A stretch of DNA of 64,000 nucleotides from Diphasiastrum complanatum (GCA_029204225.1 CM055102.1:28820969-28884968); one strand, 5' to 3'; shown: positions 35,936-48,171, counted from the stretch's first letter. Notes: a model not told the origin generated them from the sequence alone. A program made the numbers and translations.

Positions 35936-37540
35936 GCCCGAGGGCGAAAGCCAAAAAGGAACCGAGAAGACAAAGCAGGGGCGACAAGAGCCCAGCTCCA
36001 AAGAAAAGCTGCAGGAGCAGAAGAAATTGTAGAGAGAAGACCCACACCACCACAAGAAATGGGTAACCGAGCCTGGTTCCGAGCTGAAAGGGTCTCCACA
36101 CCATCCAAAGAACCAGGGCCCAAAAGGCGGCCAAAAACATCCATAAGAGAGCTGTCAAAGGACGAGAGGAGATGCAAAAAGTCCGAAGTAGGGGGGAAAG
36201 TCCGCAGCAGATAAGAAGGACGCTGGATAAAGCAAGACGCCAAGATGCCAAACGCGACTTGAGTGTCGCCCGACCGGGGAAGCAGATCTGAATGAGCAAC
36301 ATCCTCTTGGAGAGCCTCACCAAGAAAAGCAGAGCTGAAGGAAGCAGACCTGAAAGGAACGCCCAAAATGCGAATGCCATCTGAAGAACAAGGAGACCTT
36401 GAGGAGGAACAAAGTCCGGGGGAATACCTGCTGGAGACCACACTGAACACTTGCGAGGTTGAATAGACAAACCAAGAGAAGCTAGCTGCTCAGAGAAATG
36501 ATGAAATGTGAGGAGCACCGTAGGAGCAGGACCAACAATATGAGTGTCATCAACAACCAAAGGAAATAAGCAGGAGGGAAAGGCCTCTGCAGAAGCTCGA
36601 AGTGCACGGAAATGAGCCAGAGCGAAAAGAGGACCAGCCAAAGGATCACCTTGACGAGTACCTGCTGCAGACTGGATAGTAGAAAGATCCCCAGAGCGCA
36701 CATGGTGACTGTAAAAGAGAGGAGTCTCAGTAGCATAAAACAACAGCACAAACGGGATAAGCTGAGCCAACTCACCACCAGCCGCGCGCAGCTCCTGAAA
36801 GATCGCAGCTCTAGAAACATAGTTAAAAGCATTGGAAACATCCACTTGGAGAACAACCTAGTCAGGATGAAGATCAAGGGTGGCACGCAAACCATGATTG
36901 ACAGCTTCACAGCCGCCAGGAGTAGGGACGCCAAACTGATGAGAGGAGAGAAAAGAGACGAAAATCTGTTGGAACTGAAAATAGATAGAGCGACTAACAA
37001 GACGAAGGAGGACTTTGCCAATAGCGATGGGACGGACGCCACCCAAGGCTTTAGACATGGCGATCAAACGAGACGCAGACAAAAGACGTGCGACAGAAGA
37101 AGGAATGTGACCAGAGGCGATAAAAGAGTAGACCTGAAAGAGTTGAATGAAGCCACTAGCAAAGTCCTCATGTGGAAAGCAATCACGAAGGTGTTCATAG
37201 ACCAAACCAGAGGGACCACCAACAGCAAGATGAGGACTACGATGGAAGGCACGAGAGAAAGAATCACGATCAAGCACCAAGTCGACATAAGACACAAAGT
37301 CCTCCACAAACAAGGGAAGAATGCCTTCAGAAGCATGATGCAGAGCTTGGAGAGCAACAACAGTATCAGCAGAAGAGGGAGCGGGTGTGAGACGAGCTAA
37401 AGCTCGAGCTGCACGAGAATATTCACCAACTTGCCCAAGAAGTAGAGTGCGACGAAGGTGACGGTGGAGAGGTGGGGCGCCTTGAGGTTGAGAGTCCTGC
37501 GAGTTGCGAGCAACAAGTGCCTATATAATTTTTGGAGCAA
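35936..37540 (-). mobile_element. non-LTR retrotransposon: reverse transcriptase
   Basis: A nearly continuous frame: AFHRSPHLAVGGPSGLVYEH, RLIAMSKALGGVRPIAIGKV, SSHQFGVPTPGGCEAVNHGL, then a single TAG (36857-36859), VVLQVDVSNAFNYVSRAAIF (catalytic Asp), AAGTRQGDPLAGPLFALAHF, and FPLVVDDTHIVGP, the second catalytic pair with VVDD in place of the usual FADD. The domain then runs to the inversion point near 35935. No poly(A) tail was found because the 3' side is occupied by the inverted 5' fragment. Confidence 0.92.
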
Positions 37541-38253
37541 GGGTTTAGCATGTTATAAGTGAACTCCCGAAGCTCTATAATAAATCCATTTGATTCTATT
37601 GAAAGCCTACAGAGAGGAGAATGTGGTCAAATATCCCCAAGCTTGAGCAACTACGTTTTGATCACATAGTACTTGGTCAAAATCACTTTGGGACATTAGT
37701 TCGCGACCTAAGGCTAGAATAACAAGCGCCACCTAGAATATCATCCTTAGGCCACCTCCAAGAGCTATATCATCATCTAATATTGATTTATGGACTCACC
37801 ATCAACTTGCAGAACCATTAGAGCTCTTTCTACCTATACCACATATTTGGCCATAATAAGACTAGAAAATTTGTATAGATTGGACCTATTTTTGGTCACA
37901 ATACAAATTGGTGTACATAGGGTAAAAGAGCTCTAATTTCAAAGCAATTTGTTCTAGCTATTGCACAAGGTGAGAAAAACTTGGCCGACATCCCTTAGGC
38001 TTCCACTGTGCCAAACAAGACTAGAAAAACGATTTAGAAAAAATGAGCCCTAAGCAAGCTCCTACTCTAAAACACCAATGTGGAGATTATCTAGTATGGT
38101 ATCCTAATACAGTATTCATCAATACAACATCAACAAGTTAGACATTTCTTTAGAAAAGGCTAGTTGGACAACTATGTTATAGCCATTACAATACCTAACT
38201 AATGAATTTGGTTCAAGAGTTAGTAGTTCTTGCCATAAGTACAAGAGGGTATC
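37541..38253. other. no gene recognised
   Basis: No coherent frames or repeats identified. Confidence 0.45.
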
Positions 38254-38758
38254 TGTTATGGCCATATCCAGCTTAGAGGATTTGGAATAGTCCTGATATG
38301 GTAGACTTGCTCTCTAGTCTTTGAGATTGTTGGTTATGCATTGATTTAATTCCATGTCAAGGCCAGTTTGTAACTAATAACCTTGAGAGGACCCAGACAC
38401 TCCTATTGAGACATGTGGAGTAGTGCTTGGCTTGTGATGGTCATATGCTCACATGAGGATAGCATGGGATATGTGACCTATGTTTAGATGGACTGCATGG
38501 GAGGTTGCATGGATGCATGCACATGCTTCTTACCCTTATGTATACGAGTAGGGACACGCACTCCTTTATTCTAAGTTTTTGGCTCTAGGTTGCCCGTTTC
38601 ACTCCTCTCTTCAGGTATTCACTTGCCATGGCTCGGGGGTGAGGTGTTTGGATACATCTCAATTGGATGGGTGGTTTGGCTCCCACTAGTCTCTATGTGT
38701 GTTGATCATGTCCTCATCATAGTAGTATTCTTGGTGGTTTTTACATTGGTATCAGAGC
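38254..38758 (+). mobile_element. LTR (about 492 bp) and primer-binding site
   Basis: TGTTATGGCC at the start and TTTTTACA at 38745, directly followed by TGGTATCAGAGC at 38747-38758. No gag or pol of this element follows in an obvious frame. A second primer-binding-like TGGTATCAAAGC at 39033-39044 suggests another nested fragment. Confidence 0.7.
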
Positions 38759-39649
38759 TCGGCTAAGGTGAGTTGAAATGTAAATAATTAACGTGTAAGA
38801 ATATGACAAACACTTGCCATTTTTTATGACAACTTTCTCTTTCCAGCTTTATAGACTGTGGGCCGATCTTTTGTGCCTCTAAGTTGCTATTTAGCTAGTC
38901 CTTTTTGAACTTGATATTAACATAGTGTGAATATATAGATTTGGAATTTGTGAAAAATATTGTGTTTCTTGTATTGAAGAATTTGTTAAAATGTTCTGGT
39001 AATTGCATCGATTAGTAATGTTGTTGTCAACTTGGTATCAAAGCCTAGTGAATGGAATCACTGGACAAGGATGGGAGTTAGATTCCTGAGGAATCTAAGG
39101 TGAATTTGTGTTGAGTTGAGTGGGATTTGTAGAAGTGAGAAATACCATTTGGAAGTCGTGGAGGATAAAAACTGACCAAAGGGAAAAGATTTTTCATCAC
39201 ATTGACAAGAGAGAATTCGTGCCAAAATTCTAAGCTTCAGCTGACATAAATTTGTCCTTCCATAGAAGGGGTTTTCATGGCACTCAATTTAACACCGATT
39301 GACAAATGGGTTGAAGCAAATCCTTCTTTACTGTTGAAATGACCTTAGAGGAGTGGTGATTTGCCACATAAATCATAGGAATCTAGAGTTATTGTTCCGA
39401 AAGGTAAAAAAATTAATCCAATCCAGGGTTTTTACTGACAAAAGCTTAGTTCTTGAGCCACACTAGCTATGTGTATGAGCGCCCTCGTGAGGCCAAGCTG
39501 TAGCCTGGTGGCTGTTGATAGTCACACAGAGATGGAGATCGAGGAGCCAATCTAACTAAGCCATAGTCATAAACCCTAGGTGAAGCAAGGAGAAGGTTTC
39601 TTCAAGAGATAATGAGAGGCACTCATGCCTTGTTTGTGCGCCCAACCCA
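38759..39649. other. non-coding LTR-element leader sequence
   Basis: Downstream of one primer-binding site and containing another (39033-39044). No protein-coding stretch recognised. Confidence 0.4.
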
Positions 39650-41071
39650 CTGATCTAAACTATACCCAAATTTGCAGGTTTTTGGAAACAAGCTAATATT
39701 GAGGTAGCAAGGTTGAATGGATAGCTAGAACCATCATATTTGTACCAAATCTTGATGTGGGCTGCAGGTGTACTTTCCACACGTGTGGGGCCGTACAAGA
39801 CCTGTTTTGGACAGTAAAATTCAGTTTGGTGCATTTTGAGCTTCATACACCCAATTTTGAGTCAATTTAGTGCATTTTTCAAGCTTTCACTTGCATTGTT
39901 TCTATTCCATTGATTTGTTCTTGGTTTAGAACAATCATATAGATGGATTAAAGCTTGTTTACAGTACATTAAAGTTGATTCTCTGATTTTTTGAGTGTAC
40001 ATTGAAGTTGAGAGAGAAAGAGTGCTATAAACCAAAGATTAAGGAGTGATTTGCAAGGGGAGAGATTGAAATCCATTATACCTTCATTCTAGATTTGTTC
40101 AAGAGTGAAAGGGCTGAGTCTAGAAGCATCTAAATGCTAGAAGACACTCTTGGATCAGTCCTCCAAGTGAAATCTTAGTGAATTTCTAAAGCACAAACAC
40201 TCATAAAGGCAAAATCTACCAATACAAGGCGATAAGAATTGTTGGCAAGTACTAGGAGAAAAATTTGAGATCCAAGTCACATTGTTCATCCCTACTCAAG
40301 TGTGTGAGTGTGTTTTTGACTTTAATTAAATTCATAAATGTGAGTGAGGCATATGTGTTGTGGTTGATCCAAAATTTTCAAGAGATCCTTCCTTTGTAGA
40401 GGGCAAGAACTAGTAACTCAATTCTTGACTTTGGTGGAAAAATTGTCTTAATCATTGTGATCAAATCTTGCTAAGTGGAATTAGCTCTTTGTAAGCACAT
40501 ATCTTAGTGAGAGAGAAGCATCACATTTCTGAAAATTTGAATTTCATTCCAACTCTAAAGAGGTAGAGTCATTGGTACTTGGTGGAGTCCAATAGGAGTG
40601 AATGAATTCAATTTTTTGAGCAAAACTTTGACATTATATGTATGAAACTCAAATAAGTTCTATTCAACTTTCTTTGTGAGAGTGTGAGGGTCAAGTTGTG
40701 ATCCCATTGGGAGTCTAGAACAGGGAGGAGTCCATATTTGAGTGTTTATACATGATTGGGATCTTTGTGAATCTCTAGATGTCTAATTTTTAAGCTTGGT
40801 GAAAAATTATTGACATAGATTGTTATCAAACCATTCCATGTCCATTCTAGTGTTTGGATCTGATTTTTGTGATTTGATAGAGTGCTTTTGTCTTAGTGAT
40901 CAAAGCAAAGATTAGTTTCCAATTGACTAGGTTGAAAGAGATATGATTCAAAATTTGTGGTCTAGATCTTGTGTAGATCCTTCTAGATTGTTGAATGTGT
41001 TCAAATCTAGTTCCTTGAGAGTCACAAATTACATTTTGAAAAGTCATATCACTAGGTTTTACTTCCTCATC
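39650..41071 (+). mobile_element. long leader of a non-autonomous copia derivative
   Basis: 39690-39800 matches the leader of the copia element at 25.1-25.3 kb (reverse strand), including gcaggtgtact and ccacacgtgtgg followed by ccgtaca. It leads into an ORF whose first residues resemble the copia gag start. Confidence 0.65.
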
Positions 41072-42097
41072 ATGGCATCAATAGGTGGCAACCTATTGGA
41101 GGCAAGTAAGGATCCTAAATGCAACCTTCGTGGCAAGAGAGATCATTTTGTCTCAAGATGCTACAAAATGAGGACCAATCCATCCAAGGAGAACCAAAGC
41201 AAGGGGGCCGAGGTGAAGGATGGAGCTTCAACTTCAAAGTGCAAAGAAAAGAAGGACAAATCCAAGGAAAGGTGTTTCCTTTGTGGAAAGATGCATGAGA
41301 ATTGGAGTCTCACAAGGACTTACAAAATTTGTCTTCAAAAGTCCATCATCACACATTTCAAACCTTTAGAAGTTTTTCATTTGGAAGTGCATTGTTTGGA
41401 TCAAGATGCAGAGATAAATGTCACTTGGATTTATTTCATGTCCTTCGAAAGCATTTTGTTTAGAACTTTAGAAAAGTTCAAATTTATTGTTATGATCCAA
41501 GAGAAACCAAGAAAGATTGAGGAGCAATCACAAAATGAAAATAGTTCCATTTATGCTCTCATGACATCTTATGAAGAACTATTTTGCTTTGAAGAGATTT
41601 TTGTATCTCAAAGCTGGATTAAGGCAATACTAGTTAAGTGTGATGCCTTAATAGATAGCAAAGCACATTTTCCTTGTAAAATTACATTGAATATGAAGTC
41701 AAGGAAATGGAAATGTCTTCATAATGTATTTTTTGTTGGTTTCAATAAGATCATGAATGATGTGTTCATTCATAATGTTGAAGATTGTAAATTTTCAATT
41801 CTAAAGGCAAGTTGTAAACTTCTTATGAGAATAAGTGAAGCATCCAAAGTGGACACTTATATCCATAAGCAAGTAGTTAGCCTTATTGAGATAGAAATAC
41901 TTCTTGATTTCAATATTAGAAAAATCATGCCAATTTGTGGTGATTTTTGGACTTATGTTTCTAGCATAAGTAATGTTGATGATCACATGAAGCACACATT
42001 ATATGATCATGTTTGTTGTGATCATTTTGAGACATGGAGGTCTCGGATTTCCATCAAGGAGGAGCACCAAGAAGTTGATCTTGAGGAGTCATCTTGA
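41072..42097 (+). mobile_element. ORF 1 of a non-autonomous copia derivative
   Basis: MASIGGNLLEASKDPKCNLR is gag-like (compare MSSMGG at 24886), followed by zinc-knuckle remnants GKRDHFVSRCYK and RCFLCGKMHE. After that the protein departs from gag: SYEELFCFEEIFVSQSWIKA, ILKASCKLLMRISEASKVDT. No protease, integrase or RT is present. The second part is duplicated in the next ORF. Function unknown; the open frame of 342 residues is long for a decayed element. Confidence 0.7.
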
Positions 42098-42106
42098 GGT
42101 TCAAGT

Positions 42107-42751
42107 GTGCCAAGGATTGAGGAGGAGAGTCCTTCTCAAGTTATGATTCCAAGAAGAATATCAAGAGACATGGTTGAGCTCATATGGCTCACATTTCAAG
42201 GGAAAGAGGAGCACATTTCAAGTAGTATACATCTCATGGTTGCTTCTCTTATGTCATTTGGTGAATCAATTTGCTTTAGTGAGACTTTTGCATTTCAAAG
42301 TTGGAGTAAAGCAATACTAGTTGAGTATAGTGTCTCCCTTGAGAACATAGTTGATGTTCTTAATGATATGAAATTGATTTTAGATCAATTAGAAAACAAA
42401 TGGTTATTTCATCAAATGTATGCTCTGGAGTCTTGCAAGAGCATGAGTGAGTTGTTCACTCATAGTGTGAAAATTTGTCTTTTTTCATGTATTGAGGCAA
42501 ATTGTAAACTCTTTATGAGAGAAAGTGAATCATCCTCTAAGGAAACTTATCTCCATAATGAAGTATTTAGCCTCATTAGATCTGATATTAGCATGGTAAC
42601 CAAGCATGAAGATATGATACAAACTCTTTGTTATTATAGCATGCATAGTCTTGCCAATGTTGATGAGCCTAATCCTCGAGATCTTGGTAACATGATGTTG
42701 GATCTTTGTGATCCTCATGAGTCAAGAAGGAATCTTTATTTTATCATGTAG
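42107..42751 (+). mobile_element. ORF 2 of the same element, a diverged repeat of ORF 1
   Basis: SFGESICFSETFAFQSWSKA matches ORF 1 SYEELFCFEEIFVSQSWIKA, and CIEANCKLFMRESESSSKET matches ILKASCKLLMRISEASKVDT, each in the same order. The pair probably arose by tandem duplication of about 0.65 kb followed by divergence. No known domain. Confidence 0.7.
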
Positions 42752-43029
42752 TTGCAGCTATTTTCAAGGAGGAGGAGCTTTTGGATCAACCATATGCTTC
42801 AAGGATGGAACAAATCAATGAAAGAGGTGCTAGGATGGTGCAAAGCTCTCAAGTTCATCAAAAAAGTCAACATCAAAGAGGCACTATCATGGATATGGTG
42901 ATTTCGGATCGACATCAAGCTCATTGGCTGATCTTCACACCTTTGAACTAGCAAGGATCCATATTAGAAGACCAATTCAGCCCACGGAGTCAATCTCAAT
43001 ATCATCATGTTTTTTTCAAGTTAGTTTTG

Positions 43030-43840
43030 AGGAGGAGTGTTAAAATTGGCAAAAGCTAACTTGATCATATCTTGTGAATACCATTACGAGTAGTACATAT
43101 CATCATAAGACATGTGTGGATCCTGTTCCCACATGTGAAATAAATGCATTTATCATTTAGATGAGTCATACAGGTTGTACATACAATTTCATTTGAGATC
43201 TAGTGGCTAAAATAGCCAAAATCTAGTTTTCTAGCTATATGCCACTTGGCATCATTTTATTGGTAGGAAAAGCTATTTCACATGGATAGGAGTGATCTCA
43301 CACGTGCTCAGGACTGCTCACATGTGTGAAAACATCAGTAGTAGGTGAGATCCAACTTGTAGTAGATATTTGTGCAAGTCCCTATAAATTAGAAAAATTG
43401 CCTAAAATCAAGGGAGGTGGCTATAAGTTAGGAAACTTGGTCCATGTGCCATATTGATGATTATTGGTGGATCCTTTGATGAGTAGGCACTATCACACGT
43501 GCCAAATCAGCTGAGTAAGCATCAGCTCTTGTGTATATATGGTGGCTCATTTGGCCATAATTGACAAGAAAGCTAAATCTTGGTTTTGGAGCAATTCTAG
43601 TCTATTCTCTCTATTTGTCTTGTGTTTTTATGCATTGATTAGGTTCTAAGCTTAGTATACTTTATTCTCAGCCTAATTTCTGTACTTTGACAGGTTTTCA
43701 CACGTGTGAAACCAGAAAGTACAAGTTTTGATCAGACTACGGCCATCATGGCCTACATCCTTGCACTACAGAAGATACGTTACTCTGTACTTCTCCTTCT
43801 TCACGACGCTCCAATAACGGATCTACGGATCTTGTTTAAA
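43030..43840 (+). mobile_element. polypurine tract and 3' LTR of the non-autonomous copia element
   Basis: gaggaggag (43029-43037) is followed by TGTTAAAATTGG at 43038. CACGTG/CATGTG words occur (for example 43107, 43132, 43304, 43497 and 43703), with a TATA-like gtatatatgg near 43533. The LTR appears truncated by the next LTR on its right. Confidence 0.7.
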
Positions 43841-43844
43841 CAAC

Positions 43845-44222
43845 TGTTAATCATCTTGTAAACTATATTTACAGTAAATAAAAAAGACTCTAACAGTTAG
43901 AAACATGTATCTGAACAAAGAGAAAGAGGGAAAGGTGTTGTTGAGTTGAACAATCTGTATACACAGAGTGATCAAATGACCAAAAAGGTCTTAAGTAACT
44001 AGCTCCTTAGAGTTAGTGATTTATACACAGAGAAAGAGAGATTTAGAACTGTAGCTATTGTTTTGAGTCTGTAATTAGGAGCACACGCTTATCAGTGCTA
44101 TTGTATTGTGTTCCGATTCTCTTTTATATATAGATAGATTCGCTACTATTCAATCTTTACGTTCTTGATTGAGTGAAATTGTCTCTCTCACTCTCTTGCA
44201 CACAAACACGGTTATCAGAGAC
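43845..44222 (+). mobile_element. short LTR (about 364 bp) and primer-binding site
   Basis: TGTTAATC opens it and ACAAACA closes it at 44208. GGTTATCAGAG (44210-44220) is a primer-binding-like site with one insertion relative to TGGTATCAGAG. A TATA-like ttttatatatag lies near 44122. Confidence 0.55.
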
Positions 44223-44810
44223 AGAGAATCGCATGGCTATCCAAGACGCCTAATGCTTCGCAATCCTACTGTTACGACAGTCTCAGACTCCTACTCTGAT
44301 AATCCAAAAGGGATAACAAGCTTTTGATTCCGTTCCCTAGTCAATCCACATTCCTGAAATCGCAGTTACTATTGTGTTCATTATTTTCTTACTGTTGGTA
44401 GAGGCATCATTTTATATCATAATTACCTCTCGTGTCCTACTTCCTTCACATCCACTGCAATCGTAATCAATCGTAGACCAAGCATTTCACATCATACACC
44501 AATACTAACCACCATCGATTTCATTATTCTTTGATCCTACAATCGTTATCAACAAAAATGAGATAAACCAACTTCGGTGAACAATTTTTGAGCCTTTGCT
44601 TGATGATCGCATGGGGATTCTACAGCAGTTGATTCCAAATAGTGAAAAGTGAGAAATGCTTTTTATTCAAGTCAAAGCAACTAAGAATATCTAGCTTTGC
44701 GTCTTCAAAGGCCATAGAAACAACTAAGTAATAGTATGCTAAGTAACGATGTATCTGAATTTTGAAGCACATTAGATTTTTATCATTCATTGAGGATCTA
44801 TGATTGCGCT
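44223..44810. other. decayed internal sequence of an LTR element
   Basis: Follows a primer-binding site but has no readable gag. No other feature recognised. Confidence 0.4.
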
Positions 44811-45412
44811 GTTAAATCCTACTCATAATTAAAGACGTGTTTTTCTTAAAAACTTTGGCAATCTCTTAGATTGTGAGGCGTCTACAAAAACTACCGTGTT
44901 TTTTATTCGAAACCAACTCAAGTAGATTGACCTTTCTTAAATGCTCCATTTATGTGCAACTAGATAGAGAAGAAATGTTGGCAGTTGCAATCGATTATGT
45001 GCAACTTATTAAAACCCTAAAACAGCTGGATCGTTAAATATCCCAAGGGTAGTTACCCACTTTGTACATATACAAAGACTGGCATAAATAGCATTCAATA
45101 CTTGAAAGATATTTTTTGAAGACACTTGTAAATATATACTACTAGCTGAATCAAGCAATGTAAGTGTTGTTTTAACATTATAATCAGAGTCCTTTTGTAG
45201 CCAGCGTTATCATGCTCAACAAGCTGAAGTTATTACTTCAAGCCATTGTACTCACTGTTGATATTAATCAGAGTGCAATTTTTTGTCTCACTACTGTATT
45301 GTTCATTTGCGCAATTTGTATGAATGATTCATCTTGAATATTTCTATTGCTAACTTTTGCATTTCCGATCCTACATGCCTACGCTCACGTTTTGTGACAT
45401 GGTATCGGAACA
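44811..45412 (+). mobile_element. copia LTR (about 589 bp, start uncertain) and primer-binding site
   Basis: A candidate start TGTTAAATCC, an end TTTGTGACA at 45399, then TGGTATCGGAACA as primer-binding site (one change from the consensus). A copia gag start follows 130 bases later in the same orientation. Confidence 0.6.
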
Positions 45413-45541
45413 GACATTTCAATAATCTATATTCTACTACGGATTATCAGTCTTGTTTCTACCAAGATGTCTCTCTAGCAAACGCGCAGCCAACAGTATT
45501 CCGACAATCGTTGTTTCTACCAACGATCTCGTTCAACCAGA

Positions 45542-45671
45542 ATGGATACATCATCTAGTTTATCTCTCGTTGACAAACTCAATGGAGAAGATAACTACCA
45601 TCTCTGAAAATTCAAGATGAAGGTTATACTACTAGTCAAAGAACTGTGGGACATCGTTGATGGCACAGAGC
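45542..45671 (+). mobile_element. Ty1/copia gag N-terminal fragment
   Basis: MDTSSSLSLVDKLNGEDNYH, one stop in place of the usual Trp, then KFKMKVILLVKELWDIVDGT: the start of copia gag. It breaks off at the junction with gene 3 of element copy B. Confidence 0.88.
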
Positions 45672-45902
45672 TCTTCAAGATGATGTACTTTCAGACTTCA
45701 GATTCATTTTCAATGGTAAACTCATAAGTAACTGTAAATACTCGATCTTTTATGAATAGTTTCAATCAAATCTTTCTAATACAAAATGTGTACTAAATCT
45801 AACTAACTTTGTATTAGTTTTATACAAGTATGCAAAAAACATGAGCTCGAGATCAAATGCAGAGATATTGGCGAAACAATCCAACTTATGGAAGAACATT
45901 GA
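45672..45902 (+). pseudogene. copy B, gene 3 (unknown family), 3' end
   Basis: The remaining exon end reads LQDDVLSDFRFIFNGKL (copy A: LQTNLPTYFTFIINGRL). The splice donor is mutated from GTAAGT to ATAAGT. The last exon starts at ATG 45830 and reads ELEIKCRDIGETIQLMEEH after one stop (copy A: ELITCCKDLPATITIVGEQ). The upstream part was lost to the copia fragment. It faces the 3' end of the H3-peptidase gene, as in copy A. Confidence 0.6.
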
Positions 45903-46088
45903 GATTCACTATCAGCAAATACATGCCAATGTCTTTTTATCATTATAGAAAAATTGCATTCCATTATTAGACTATGGACACAAGATGATTGTAAGAATCT
46001 ATTGTGATATCACCCATAAACGGGTTGTTTACAAGTAAAATGATTGTATCTTTTTTTTTTTTATGTCTCTCTATTTACAAATAGTTCT

Positions 46089-48171
46089 CTATTCAATCAA
46101 TTTTTCTATATTTTCTATATCAGTATTAGGACTTGATAAAGCAACAGCTCCTTCTATAATCTTGTCCTCCTCTGTTTCGGGAAGGGCCTCAATGCCTTTT
46201 AAGACAAGAGGAATATCTGCTACAAAATTGCCTTCCTCTGTATTAGGAAGGACTTTTATTCCTTTTTTATCATATAAAATAAGATCTGCATCTTGAACAA
46301 CCTGAAAGACTGTTAAGACAGGAGCAGCTTTCTTTTAAGGGCCCTCGATTGCAGGTGCAACGCTTACACCGTACTGGGCAAAGGTTCTGATCAACTCTTG
46401 CCGAAATCTATATACATCATCAAGAGTATACGGCTCAAGAGTGAACTGTCATCACAAAACACGAGAATTGGCAAATTACAAACAATGATAGTAATAAAAT
46501 ATGAATAAGAATCAAATGAACTACAAATGAATAGAATATTACCTTTTCAATATCTACATCCGTTTGTAAATTATACCATTCAAAAAATAGCTTCGTATTG
46601 TACAAGACGAACCATGCACAACTAAAAACGTCATTTTGTTGTACACACTGCATATATAGAACAAAAATTAGTAAAATTATGATAGAAATTTTATTTATGC
46701 TATGACGATACATTTGAATTAAAAAAGGAATACATGCATATCAGAGATAAATTGAATATACCTTGAGAGATTTAATGGTTATATCTCCAATTGAAGTTGC
46801 CGTTGTCGGTATTTCTCGAACGACATCATGAAGTAGAGAATCAAATTCTCTATGTGTATTTGCAGCTGAGTTTAATTTTACACAGAGAAAATTTGATACT
46901 TCCTTCTTATTTATCTTTACAAAAAGAATGTTGAGGCTCTAATGCTGACTGCAACAACCAAGGTACAAATATCGTTAAATTCATATTTATGAAAAAATTT
47001 CATTCTTATTAAAGCAATGAGGCATGCAACAATTTAAAGCAACAAAAACAAAAGAGCAATTCTTACTTATTTTCATATGGAATCAAATAGAATTTCGCCA
47101 TAGGACTGCACTTCATAAAATAGACAGCCTTCTCAAAATTGGCTTCTTTTGCCTTTACCGCTCTCATGAAAAATGGACTAACTACAAAAACTATACCATG
47201 GGCATCGAAACTAATATTATTCTGCAAAAAAGAAACTCCAGCCTTTACTATTGCATCTGAAATTTGTGAGGTCTTATCTTTTAGCTCGGCACAAAATTTG
47301 GGACCTAATCTAAAGCTTCTACGTGTATTTGGAAGAAAAAAATCAAAAAAGTTGTCGAAAAGATCAATTTTGTTAGCTAGGTATGTCTCGTATTGATTAT
47401 AATGGTCAAAATAAAAAAAAATCTAGGCTAGATCATATGGAATTCTCACAAAAACATTATGTACAGGAACAAAAACAGAAGTGGAAAGAATATTTACAAA
47501 TTTCTCTGTTATTCTATCTAGCTCCTCTTGGGTAATCAACACTTTTGGTGATGAAACCTGCTGAGGAGCTGGACGAATAACAAGAGGAGGACTAGGTGAA
47601 GATTCTCAATCTGAGTTAGATTCTCCAGCATCTGACTCAGAGCTCAGGAAGACACGGGGTCTCTTGGTCGGGATACATCTAGGAAGAAGGGAACCAACTG
47701 GCCTTCGAGATCTAGCCTTCTTGGGGACAGCCTGCTTTCTCTTCGTCCTAGAGGTAATAGGCACGTTGGTTCTATCCAGAGGCAGGTCTTTGGAGGTGCT
47801 GGCATTATCAACATGCAGACCAGAATATCTGTCCCGAAGCCTTTTGAGAATGACGAAATCCTTTGGCATGATGGTGACACGCTTACCATGCATTGCCAAA
47901 AAACAAGTATTCTCAAGAAACTGGGACAAAAAATCTTCTGTAGCACCTTGCAAGGCCTGCATGGCTGTCACGGCAAAACAAACATCCAGCCCAAGTGACA
48001 GAGTGACATTCCGTAAAGATCGGCCAAAAGGAGCTCTAGGGATCAACAATTCAGTTGATCTCTAGAGTTTTCTGATCTCCCTCAACCAGACCTACTTCCT
48101 GCCACGCCTACGGCCAGTACCAACTGTACAATGGTGATGGCACAGACGATGGATTTGGTCCTGGCCATCAT
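46089..48171 (-). pseudogene. copy B: histone H3 domain fused to Ulp1/C48-like cysteine peptidase
   Basis: Exons 47067-48171, 46762-46948 (187 bases, as in copy A), 46543-46647, 46089-46445. The start MMARTKS carries the ARTK of the canonical H3 tail. After a frameshift come LREIRKL, RSTELLIPRAPFGRSLRNVT, QALQGATEDFLSQFLENT and MHGKRVTIMPKDFVI, covering the whole H3 fold. Next is a basic linker (TKRKQAVPKKARSRRP), an acidic patch, then the peptidase part: AKFYLIPYEN, QH-stop-SLNILF (TAG where copy A has the Trp of HWSL), QQNDVFSCAWFVLYNTKLFF (catalytic Cys followed by Ala instead of Gly) and FTLEPYTLDDVYRFRQEL. A TAA at 46335-46337 precedes an extra tail with two KGI..LP.TEE repeats. Further stops at 47606 and near 47425. 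Confidence 0.82.

Noticed and set aside
35671..37540. Simple twin-priming 5' inversion of the LINE
   Set aside because: The inverted piece is on the wrong side of RT for that mechanism.
38747..38758. tRNA gene suggested by the TGGTATCAGAGC words (also at 608, 25412, 39033, 45400 and 52478)
   Set aside because: These are primer-binding sites; no cloverleaf or A/B boxes accompany them.
47664..48065. Plus-strand ORF over the H3 domain
   Set aside because: Antisense shadow of the minus-strand H3 coding sequence.
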